The notes under the pieces were generated by a model. The model searched no databases. It worked only from the letters and a program-made list of their open reading frames with translations, and had not been told where the DNA came from. This document shows, piece after piece, positions 26,571-37,100 of a stretch of DNA of 64,000 nt. Each line of letters opens with the position of its first letter. Position 1 is the first letter of the stretch. The position numbers were made by a program, and so were the translations under genes. Location: contig CAJNOL010000089.1 in assembly GCA_905250125.1 (NCBI GenBank), positions 186,001 through 250,000 of the forward strand, written 5' to 3'. The stretch is from Rotaria sordida. Its lineage: Eukaryota; Rotifera; Eurotatoria; Philodinida; Philodinidae.

Positions 26571-27314
26571 TTAAGAGGACGCTTCCCCACCTTTTCGGAT
26601 GTTAAAATCAAATGTTTTTTTTTTTCATTTTTCATTTTTCATTGCTAATATAACTTTGAGGTGTCCTTCGTCAAATGCCGTATAAATAAGAATTCTTTGT
26701 TATTAATTAGTACTTTTATTAAACCGAAATCCGGAAATTCCAAGCAGAAAAACGCACGCTATGGTTGTTCTTAGTATACAAAATTATCCTAATGATTTCT
26801 GAAGATGCTGGAAGCATGGGTCATGAATCTTTAACACCGCTGAACACGGACAGTTTTCCTCCTTTTCTTCCATTATGAGTACTTTAGTCCTATTGGGGTG
26901 CGTATTTTTTCTTCTTTAAAATATTGTCCCCACAAAATTCGGCAGCCTTTAAAAACATAGTGCTATTGAAAAAAAACATGTTTTTTGACAGTACTTCTTG
27001 TATTTTACGTCTCATGAAGTCTAGGAGCAATACTTTCGAAAGAAAAAGAAAAATACACATCCCAATTTGATTCTAGTTGTCATAAAAACATTCCAGCTCA
27101 AAAAAATGGAGGATAGAGTTTTGCGAGGGGGGGGGAGGAACTTCTGGCCATTTTTGGTCTTTCCAATCCATATCTCCCTGAAGAAAGCATCTCAAAACTT
27201 TGTGTCTATGACAACTTTTGCTCTACTTATGGAGATCTATGAGCTTTGAAAGTTTCATCATTTTTTGTCGAGTTACTTCCGAGGAAACTCGGAAAGGGAG
27301 GAGAGTTCCCCTAA
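26571..27314 (+). mobile_element. TTAA-flanked DNA element, family A copy 2 (744 bp)
   Basis: The left tip TTAAGAGGACGCTTCCCC, then CCTTTTCGGATGTT, faces a right tip whose reverse complement is TTAGGGGAACTCTCCTCCCT. These are imperfect terminal inverted repeats inside a TTAA site (one side mutated to TTAG). The body matches the copies at 9440-10195, 32777-34036 and 50390-51722. No transposase frame is present. TTAA target sites are used by the piggyBac and Kolobok superfamilies; which one this belongs to cannot be told from the tips alone. Confidence 0.8.
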
Positions 27315-27403
27315 TCTTACTTTTCTGAATAGTAGGATTTGGTTGTAAAGAAAACTTTATTGTGTAATGCAAAATTTTGAAAGTACTAAATATTGATTAA
27401 ATA

Positions 27404-29154
27404 TCATTTTTTAGGTTTAATCATATGCGTGGATAAGAATGTCAAGATCCAGAAATTATGATTCAAGATTTTCTCATCATGGAATATGTGTTCTAGATTA
27501 AATTTTCTTTTAATAAACTCACTAAGCTGAATATCATATTGATGTAATTCATTATCTTGTGGTATAAGACTAAAATGAGGAACTTGATAATCGATTAAAC
27601 GTAATTTAGTAAATTTTTCTTTAATTAATTGTAGTAATAATGAATCATAAATATTTATATTTAATGTAAGATGTTTTATATTACTCCAATAATTTTCATT
27701 GAAATTTTCTTTGTCATATTTTGAATATTGAATTTGAGTAAAAAATTTTTTTTCAAATATTTCAAAATGATTAAATCCAAATGGTAAAGAGAATATTTGT
27801 CCAATATCTTTCGATAGAACACATGCTATATTATTACATAAATTTCTATTTATTAAATGTTTTGTATCTTTAAAATATGATGTTATATTATTAAAACCAT
27901 CTGAAGTCATTAGACGAATATAAAAATGAAATGTTCGTAAATCATATAAATGATCAAAAAAATCAGACGAAAATGCTTCGGATGAATGAAATGACCATTG
28001 ATAATCTTGTGTATAAATAAATAAATGTTCAATATGTTCATTAATTTCAATAATTAAACGTCGTAAATAAATTGGTGGCATAAGTCCTTCATATTTAAAA
28101 TGTTTTAAACCAGGAAGTGGTTCAAGAAGTGTTAAATCATTCGATATATCACGACCACGATGATCAACATCCGCATTGCATTCGATTAGATTTGGTAAAT
28201 AATAAAGAAGAGGAAGTAAATCTAAAAACAAGAACCAAGATTTATTCATGGAAAGTTATAAGTGATACTTACCATGATCAAACTTTAGATGAATAGTTAA
28301 ATGCGTAATTGAATAACAACCGGTCATTAAATGTTGAGCAAAAACATATGGAACTTTACCTACAAGAAACAAATATTCATATGTCGTCTTTTCTGTTTAT
28401 GGGAAAGATTGTTTTCTGGAAGAAAGAATACGAGATTTTTCTGAAACAAAGAAACTTTCAAATTATTTTGATATGTTTTGGATGATTCATCATAAATAAA
28501 CTTTTATAAAATGAAAAAACCTAAACTTGATTTCAAAATCTGAAATACACGAGAAAATGAATCGACAAGGATTGACACTATCTATGTCCTAATTTAAGTT
28601 TCACATCAAATTCTATTTAAAATTTATTTCTTGCCTGTAATCCTTAATTCTCTAACAGGTATATTTTGTACACAAAAAGGCATTTGTTCATTCCATCCTT
28701 TAGTTTCTTCATCGATAATTAAATTTATTTTATCAAACCATTGTAAACGATTATAATTAAGAAATTTTTGAAGAATGTCAATAATTGTATTTGGATTAAT
28801 TAAATGAATGGTAAGTGAATCAAGACGTATTAATTCATATTGATTAAAATAATCAATTTGTCCATAATAATAATTACTACCGAGTTGAAATGATGTTATT
28901 ATTGATTTTAAATTTGGTAAAATATCTTTACAAAAATGTTTATATGTTAAATAATTTGTGTTATTTAAATTAAATTGTGTTAAACGATAACCTGATTGTA
29001 AATAATAATAAATGATTAAACGAAAACGTTTATTTAAATTAAAAAATGTAACTAAAATTTCAATTGATGTTAAATAATCAAATATTGACATTAATAATTC
29101 TGTACTTAGATCTTCTAAACATGCTTTTATTAATAATATTTTATTTTCACTCAT
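27404..29154 (-). CDS. F-box protein with LRR-like C-terminal half, three exons
   Basis: F-box proteins link substrates to SCF (Skp1-cullin) ubiquitin ligases. Exon 1 (28635-29154) opens with an F-box at residues about 12-50: LEDLSTELLMSIFDYLTSIE, then ILVTFFNLNKRFRLII. Exon 2 is 28273-28359 (VPYVFAQHLMTGCYSITHLT) and exon 3 27404-28221, ending MIKPKK and TGA. The rest (about 420 residues) is rich in spaced leucines (LYYLPNLIECNADVD, LKHFKYEGL, IKHLTLNINIYDSLLLQL), as in the LRR-like arms of large F-box families. The first intron is GC-AG: donor GCAAGA at 28634, acceptor TTTCTTGTAG at 28360. The phase joins perfectly (G|GT), so I take it as real. Substrate unknown. A truncated relative lies just downstream. 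Confidence 0.85.
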
Positions 29155-30861
29155 TTTGTTATATTTAATAAAAATATTCTTAGCAATAAACTATCTATCT
29201 AAACTAATAATATAATTTCATGGATTGGAGATAAAAAAGTGCGAAGATTCAGATTCATTATTGAGATGTCATCAGTGTATGGTATCGAACATTCTTTTTA
29301 TTTTATTTGAATAAGTTCAATAAAAGACAGACAGTAAATAAATATATTACGCAGTAAAAAAAGAAAAAGAATGTGCGGCATGTGCTTTATTTTTTTTTGC
29401 TGTAAAAATCATTAGAACTATCGGAATTCAAAGATGTAAATGCGTAGAATTTTTTTTAATAGAAAAACAAAGTTCTGTGGTTTTTTATTGCTTTATAAAT
29501 TATGAAATTTTGATTTTTTTTTTTTTAACAACTGAAATAGGGAATGAATTGGGTCAACATGACTGATGAATCAGCATGTGAATATGTTGATGAATCATTT
29601 TGCGGAATTTTTATTGAGAACACTTGTGAAAAAAAAAATCTAAAACAAGTAATCATATTCAAACATATCTTATCGGAGGAAATAATTTGTCAATATAAGT
29701 TTAAATCAGTTTGTTTGTTATTGTCAAAAAAAAGTTTTAAGGTTCTCATATGCATAATAAAATTAAAAGAATTTTATTTCGTATTAGATAAATACGCAGT
29801 TTGTTCTGTTTTATTTTCTGCCATTTTTAAGATAAGATATATTTAAAGGTGATGATATATGAAACTGGTCATATGCTATTTAAAATGAAATTAAAAATTA
29901 GTTTAGAATATGATTGAATTCTATGTTTGATGTAACAGCTCTCTTTGGTATATCTGTTGACTGGATTTTTTAATAGAATATTTTTTCTTTTGTCTTAAAT
30001 GTGTAATACAATATGATGCCACATTTATATAAGATTGCATCAGTTGTCAGGTTCTGATTATTTAAAAAAAAATACAACATGTCATAGTGACATGCACCAG
30101 GCATATTTCACAAATAATAATAAATTTGTGATGTACATCATATCTAAAGTTTATTAGTTTGTTAATTATCATAGATGCATCAATCTTTTTTTTTTTTTGA
30201 TTAAATATAATTTTTAACAATTCAATCTTTTGTCAAGTTGATATGTACTTAATGAGGACATTTTATTAAAACAATTCGTCTGATTATGAAGTTTGTTTGT
30301 GGTTTTTCACTCGGGTTTATTACTCTCATATGTTTTTCATATGATAATATTAAGAAATATGTATTTTTCTGAACTTTAAAATTCCATATTTACTCATTTA
30401 TCTTATATTTTAGTCAATGTCATTGGACGCTTTTTTTTTCCTTTTTCGTTCTTTTTTACAAATATTATACAATAACAACTTTTTTTTTTACGTCGTTATT
30501 TTCTATTTCATCATCTTTTTCCCTCTGTATTTTTATTCTATGTCCTTTCAGTAAAAACCTTTACTGATCATTAGCTGAGCGCATGCTTCCCCGTCGTTCT
30601 TTTACGCACACCTCTTTTATAGGGGTGTGGTTTGTTCTGTTCTGTTTGAAGCCGGGGCATGGTCCAATGCATGTTTCTTCTTTTCTTCATACACCAACAA
30701 CGCGTGATTATTAACTGACAGTGTTTATGATCATGCGTTGAATGCATGGTATGCTTGAGTTTCTCTCTCCTATTGCTTTTTATATGCACAGTTCAAGCGC
30801 ACAATAATAGTTAGCAGTACTCGTATAAATATCTAAAATATAATATACAAAATCTTGATTC
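29155..30861. other. Spacer between the divergent F-box and KLF genes
   Basis: The F-box gene reads left and the KLF gene reads right, so both promoters should lie here. A TATAAATA match at 30824-30831 is the only candidate motif I can point to. Open frames at 29544-29846 (+) and 30571-30789 (-) lack any family signal. Poly-T tracts are frequent. Confidence 0.45.
30824..30831 (+). promoter_or_regulatory. Possible TATA box of the KLF gene
   Basis: TATAAATA lies 38 bp upstream of the KLF ATG at 30862. This would leave a 5' UTR of only a few bases, so either initiation is very close to the ATG or the match is fortuitous in AT-rich DNA. Confidence 0.25.
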
Positions 30862-32251
30862 ATGATTCAACTTGCTCCGTCGATTTCATCGCTTAGTTTT
30901 AAAACAAGTATAAAACAAAGTGAAGCTATTTCATTGCCTGAAACAAAACCTATCATACATTCACAGCAAAGTAGTTTGATTAGAATGAATCATACTGATA
31001 AAACTACGCAAGAAATAAACGCAGTAAGTTTCATGTTTATTGTACTTTGGACTTGAATTTATTTATTAAAAAAAATATAATTATAGACTTCTACAGTAAG
31101 TGTTCAAGATGCAGAATTATTATTATCATTCAGCTCAAATGCACAAAAACCAAGAAAACTTCATCCGAAATTTCGACCAGTAAATAAAAAAAAAGAATCA
31201 ATTTTCTTTTTTTAATAAATCTTTTTTTTTTTTTTAATTTCAGTATTTTGGTGAAACAACTAATACTCCTCTTCTGTCATTTGATAATTTAACATTATCA
31301 AATAATTCAGAAATTATGCCTCGAAAGGGATCATTATCTTCTACATCGGATGAATCATTATCTGATATTTCATCTACACCATGTACATCTCCATGTCCAT
31401 CATCAAATGATGATTGTCACTCATCTTTATCTTCCTCAAATTCAACTACAAGATTTTCTCCACCAATAACAGATACTAATAATCCAGAATATCACATTCT
31501 TTATCTAAATCTCAATGGTGCATATCTTCCTATTGCTCAAACATCATTTATAATTCAAACAACATCAAAATCAACAAATACACCAATATCAAAACCAAAA
31601 ACAAATACACAATTATTAAAGTCTGATCGAAAAAAAAACTATATCTGTTCACATCCTGGTTGTAGTAAATCATATTTCAAATCATCTCATCTTAAAGCGC
31701 ATGTTCGTCTACATACTGGTAATTTTTATTTTCATATTATTCTATTATTAGAATCCCCATAGCAGTTGTCCTTTGCTGTTCTTTTTTTTTTCACCATTTT
31801 TAGAGGTAGAAAAGGCGTTGACATACTTCAGTATTTTAAACCACTATCCTTACAATTTTGAGAGTAAAGATAATAATTGGTTACTATTTCTCTTAAATGA
31901 CGTCAAAAGAAAAGAAAGATAGCTGTACCCATTATTTTCTCTTCAGACAGAACTACGCACTCTACAATACATTAGAGAGAAAGAAAAAAAAATCGACGTA
32001 TATTACTAAGAATAGCTTTTGTTGATTTACTTATGACATCTCTTTTTTTCTATATAGGTGAAAAGCCATTTTCATGCTCGTGGCCGAATTGCGACAAAAC
32101 ATTTGCACGATCCGATGAATTAAGCAGACATCGAAGACGACACACAGGAGAAAAAAAACATGTTTGTCCTGTATGTCAAAAAGCGTTTATAAGAAGCGAT
32201 CATTTGGCTAAACATCAAAAACGTCATACAAAAACAACATCATTATTTTAA
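30862..32251 (+). CDS. KLF10/11 (TIEG/cabut)-type zinc-finger transcription factor, four exons
   Basis: Exons 30862-31023, 31087-31179, 31244-31718 and 32058-32251 join in phase. The C-terminus has three C2H2 fingers with the KLF spacing: [20 protein letters not shown], then [20 protein letters not shown], then [20 protein letters not shown], joined by TGEKP/TGEKK linkers. [16 protein letters not shown] is characteristic of KLF10/11, and the DNA-contact residues of finger 2 ([10 protein letters not shown]) are kept, predicting a GC/CACCC-box target. Exon 2 holds [12 protein letters not shown], which resembles the amphipathic Sin3-binding helix of TIEG proteins (EALMSMS). That would make it a repressor; this is inference. 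A Ser/Thr/Pro-rich middle follows. The protein ends soon after finger 3 (TKTTSLF). An AATAAA lies just past the stop, near 32255. Confidence 0.93.
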
Positions 32252-32776
32252 TAGAATAAACAACAACATTTAATAATACTGTATATTTTATTTGCAACTC
32301 GGGAACATTTTTTTTTTCTATATTATTGGCTAGTCAAGAAAACCAACATACAATGAACATATGTATGTCATGTACCATATAGATTAGAAAAAAAAACTAA
32401 TGCTTTTTTCCGACATTTTTTGTCAATTTGTATGTATGTGATTATTGTACATGTTGTTTATTTTTCTTTTTATGAAACATAAACAGATTTTTTTTATATG
32501 ACGCATATTAATTTAAAGATCAGTACCTAATTATAGAATCAATCATTTGTATAAAACACTTTCAGGTCTACAAGAGAATCTTCTTTCCTAAAATATATCA
32601 AGTTTGAAAGTGTATGATGCTTGAAAAAAACGAATGTATGATTATTTCATAAAGTAAAAGCACATCTGTGGCGAAAAATAAATTTTCTTGAACAAGGACA
32701 AATAAATCGAAGGTCGCTTATTAAAAAGAATGAAATAATAATAAGATCATTTTCAAATCAAATATTTTTATACATG

Positions 32777-34036
32777 TTAAGGTTACCTTCCCTGCCTTCC
32801 CCCTTTTCGGACATGAAAATCAAAATTTTTTCAATTTTTTGCTTTTCGTTGATATTTATACATACTTTGAAGTCTTCTTTATCGACTTGCAAAAAAAGAA
32901 CAAACTTATTTTGACAGTATTTTGGCCTTGAAATAAAAAACGATTTTCGAGACTCCCCCTTATCTAAAAATACCTCGACTTTTTACTCCTTTTTTTTTAA
33001 TATTTCGTCTTTACATTTAATCTATTTATCGCTATCTTGTTTTTAGCATATGATTTTTACCGTCACATGTCGGAACTCATGAGACATTGTTCGACTTCAA
33101 TCTGAAACAGTTGATCAAATTCATTCGCAATACGATCAATATGACGAAATCAAAAACTTTCTACATCAGACTTATTTTTAGTAGTATGAGTTATTTTTTA
33201 TATTTCAAACTATTCCTAATCGTCGGTTAAGGAGTTAGTATCGTCGGAATGATTTACTCTTATTTGTTAATTCTTTCGTTAGTCGTAAAAGAGAGGTATA
33301 GTTAACGAGAATTATATTATTCATGCGTGTCTATTTATGCGTATCTCACAAGCATAAAAAAAGAACGTACTCTTCGAACCTATAAAACCATTCTATTAAA
33401 TGTTTAATAGTCGAAAACCAACAAAACCTTAAACAGCACGGAAAAAAGATGAATATTTAGGAGAAAATCTACATTCAATTTTGTTTTACTTTTTTCTCAA
33501 AATCAGATTTTATACAAAAAAAAAAAGGTACTGTTTCGTTCCCGTTTCTACGACACACAAAGAGGCATCAAGCTGGAACTTTTTTCATATATACTGATCA
33601 CTATATAGCATGAGTATTTTTTTTACTTCAAAAACTATTGCTCTGGTCATTTTTGACAGCTTTCACAAATATTTTTTCTAGTAAAAAAAACACAGACGTT
33701 TTTTAGGATACGTCTGGTATTTTGTTTTTTTTATCGAAAGGACAAATAGAATAAGGAGATCAAAAAAGAAAAAATATATACTTCAAATAGTGTCCAGTAC
33801 ATGTAAAAAATTTTGAACTGAATGGAACGTAACCTCTCAGAGAAATGAGGAGCGAAAAGGGGCGTCACTTTGACAAATTGTGAATTCAATATCGCATAAA
33901 AGACAGCATTCGGGAACTTTGAATCTAGCACAATTTTTATTCTACTGTTCAAGATTTATCTACCCTGAAAGTTTCAAATTTTTCTAATGAGCTATTCTCC
34001 AGAAACACTGAAAAGAGTAGGAAGAAAGTGTCTTAA
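32777..34036 (+). mobile_element. TTAA-flanked DNA element, family A copy 3, long form (about 1.26 kb)
   Basis: The left tip is TTAAGGTTACCTTCCCTG, then CCCTTTTCGGACATGAAAAT. The reverse complement of the right tip is TTAAGACACTTTCTTCC. Both sit inside TTAA. The first 130 bp and the last 150 bp match the 744-bp copy at 26571. The interior has about 500 bp more, including a block (TTTTTCTCAAAATCAGATTT near 33490-33510) also found in the CYFIP-intron copy. No long open frame is present. It lies in the convergent spacer between the KLF gene and DNAAF11. Confidence 0.75.
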
Positions 34037-34146
34037 ATTGTTGATAAGATTTTAATGAAAAATAAAACTCTTTTTATATAAACATTGATAACAAGAAATT
34101 GTTTTAATTTTTATTAACATATAACATTTATGAAAAAAAAACTGAA

Positions 34147-37100
34147 TTAGATTAAAGGAGGTACATCCGGATTATCAATAAAATCTGATGAATTTTCTCG
34201 TTCTTTTGATGGATTTGTTTTAGGTTTTAATTGAGAATTTCTTTTATTTTGATTTACAATTTGAGTGTAGTCAACAGTTGATGATGGATCTTTACCAAGT
34301 TCAAGATAGGTCGATGATTTTTCAGAAGATGATGTAGAACTAAAATTTAAAAACAAAAATGTAAAATTGAATAGCAAAGCAGATATTGTATACGTTTTTT
34401 TATTTTCAATTTGGGGTTTTGTTTCAATTGGAGTATTTGATTCTTTTACTTTGAGCATTTTAATAACTAAATGTCCTGTTGTTTTAGATCGTTCAGCTGC
34501 TGAAAGTGTTGTATTCACTTCTTCGGATAAGACCAATTGTAAAATCTATGAATCAAGAAAAATAATACGTAAATATAATCTAGTAAAAAATCATACTTTT
34601 CCTTTAATAGTGGCTCGAACATAAGTAGGTTGAACATCAACATCGATAAGTGATGTATCCAAATGACGAAAAACAGCAATATCAAGAATAATATATCGAT
34701 CATCATCACTTTCATACATTTTGAAATCAACTCTAAAGAATAAATAATATGATATTTTTATTTATAAATAAAAACTAAATATGATATACTTAGGTTCATT
34801 ACAATTGAGTGGACGACCATCATCACCAATATATTGACGGACAGGTTTCGGTTCAGTTTTTGTTCTTTAAAAAACAAATGAATAAAATGATTCTATCTTT
34901 TTGATTTTTAAATACAAACTCTTTTGATTCACGTTCACGTTTTTTTTTCATACTTTCATGTGTTTCAATACGTGATTCTGGTGTGTATTCTGATTGTTGT
35001 TCCCAATAACTATACATATAAATAAATCAAAATTCAAGTGATTTTTTTTTGTTCTTCTATGAAGATATTTTAATACTTTTCATCAGCATCACGTTCTTGT
35101 TTAGTTCGTGCATATTCATTCACTTGATTTTTCTTTAAAAAAAAATACAATAAAATAAAGCAAAACATAAAAACTAATATTCATGACTGTTACTCGTTTT
35201 TCTGCATATTGTTGATCCAATTCTTCGATACGCTTGGAAATCTTATCGTATTTCTAAAACATATTAAAAGTAGCTAATTAAATAAATATGAAAATAGACT
35301 TTCTGAATGAGTTAAAAATACTGAAATAACAATTTTTTCACTATGAATAAGAGCTCAAACGAAAGTATATGTATTTGTACCTTTTGTATATTTTTGTAGT
35401 AAAAGTAAAAGTACAATTATTCATTAGGTGTAATTCAAGACAAATACCTTCGTACTTGTACTTAAGAACGAACATCTGTACTTGCTATTTTTACCTGTAT
35501 TACGAAATAATATCTTTTTGTATATTTGAAATATCTTTCGGAATACTTCACTGTTGTCATCAACGAAAGACGTTTCAAATATTAAAACTTATTCGATTAA
35601 GTAGTTTAATCATCTACTAAATACATAGGTGAATTTAATAAAAATTGAAACTAATTTTGGACTTCTGTTTATTTTTTTTTTAAATCTAAGATTCTTTTAT
35701 ATAAAGCATTTTTTATATTTTCGACGTATTGTATGACGCATGAAAGATGTTCAATTTAAAAATAATTAGCCATTGGATAGATCGAATGACTTTTAAATGA
35801 CTCTATAAGTTTCAGTTAAAGCATATTTTCATTCTAAACATTTAAAATTTCTTTAAATTATTATTCACATATTAAAATATATTTTATAAATTCCATTTAT
35901 TTTAAGTTCAATATTGTTAGAACGAATTAATAGTTTTAACCCAAACTTTTAGAGAAGTCTAAGATATATATAGAAAATCTTTCATCAACATTCTATATTA
36001 AAATCGTTCTAGTCAATATGTAAGAAATCCTATCGATTATTCAAAAATACAACGAAGCCATAATCTGTCCTAGCTTCTAGAGCATGGATCCGAATTCATG
36101 TAGATTCTTTTTACAATGGAGATATGTGTTGATAAGTGAAAAGATGGCACATATTCGGATCAAATGAAAGCTCTCATCGCTAAACTAACAAGGCTAAAAT
36201 ATTAGCGGTCCTTGGCTTGTCTAGAGGGAGATATTCGATTTTTACTGTATTTATAGTATATGTAGGATGTCCATAATTGAAAATTTCAGTGGAATTTATT
36301 TTTCTTTTTTCATGATGGTTGGATAGCGTTCATGGAGTTGCATTAAAAAAACTACTGTTTCAAATTTTAAAAAGAGATTTTAAAAAATCTTAAACGAAGA
36401 GTCCAACTTACTGTTATTTTCAGATATAAGGAAAAATAGATCCAAAATTCCGATCCTACGCAAAATTTATTTTTAAATCTCTTTTTAAAATTTGAAACAG
36501 TAGTTTTTCTAATGCAACTCGATGAGCTCTATCCAATCATCATGAAAAAAGAAAAATAAATTCCACTGAAATCTTCAATTATAGACATCCTACATATACT
36601 ATAAATACAGTAAAAATCGAATATCTCCCTCTAGACAAGCCAAGGACCGCTAATATTTTAGCCTTGTTAGTTTAGCGATGAGAGCTTTCATTAGACCCGA
36701 ATATGTGCTATCTTTTCATTTATCAACACACATATCTCCATTGTTACTGTCATCGAATCATATGATGTCACGATAGTCTTGAAAAACATATTAAAGATAG
36801 TCAACTTTAAAGACGATGTTTATTATATCGATACATCCAGTAGAAAATACTAAATACTTTTTCCGTATTTAAGTACAGATACAAAAGTAGTTTTTTCCTA
36901 CTCAAGTACCAATACATTTTTTAGAGTACAAGTAAAATACTTTTTACTTGCTGTACTTGGAGTTCTCCTACCTCTGTTATACATCGAGATTTAAACACGT
37001 ATTAAATGACAATACTGAGAAATAGAGTTCGACAGTTCCAAAAAACTGGAGCTGAAATCGGAATCGTTAAATCATTAGATAGATACAAAAATTCTTTGAT

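Noticed and set aside
29544-29846. A 100-codon plus-strand frame between the F-box and KLF genes
   Set aside because: No family signal, AT-driven composition and no splice context; the region more likely holds promoters.
30571-30789. A 72-codon minus-strand frame just upstream of the KLF gene
   Set aside because: Low-support composition (His, Lys, Arg-rich from CAT/TTT-type sequence), and its position in a likely 5' regulatory region.
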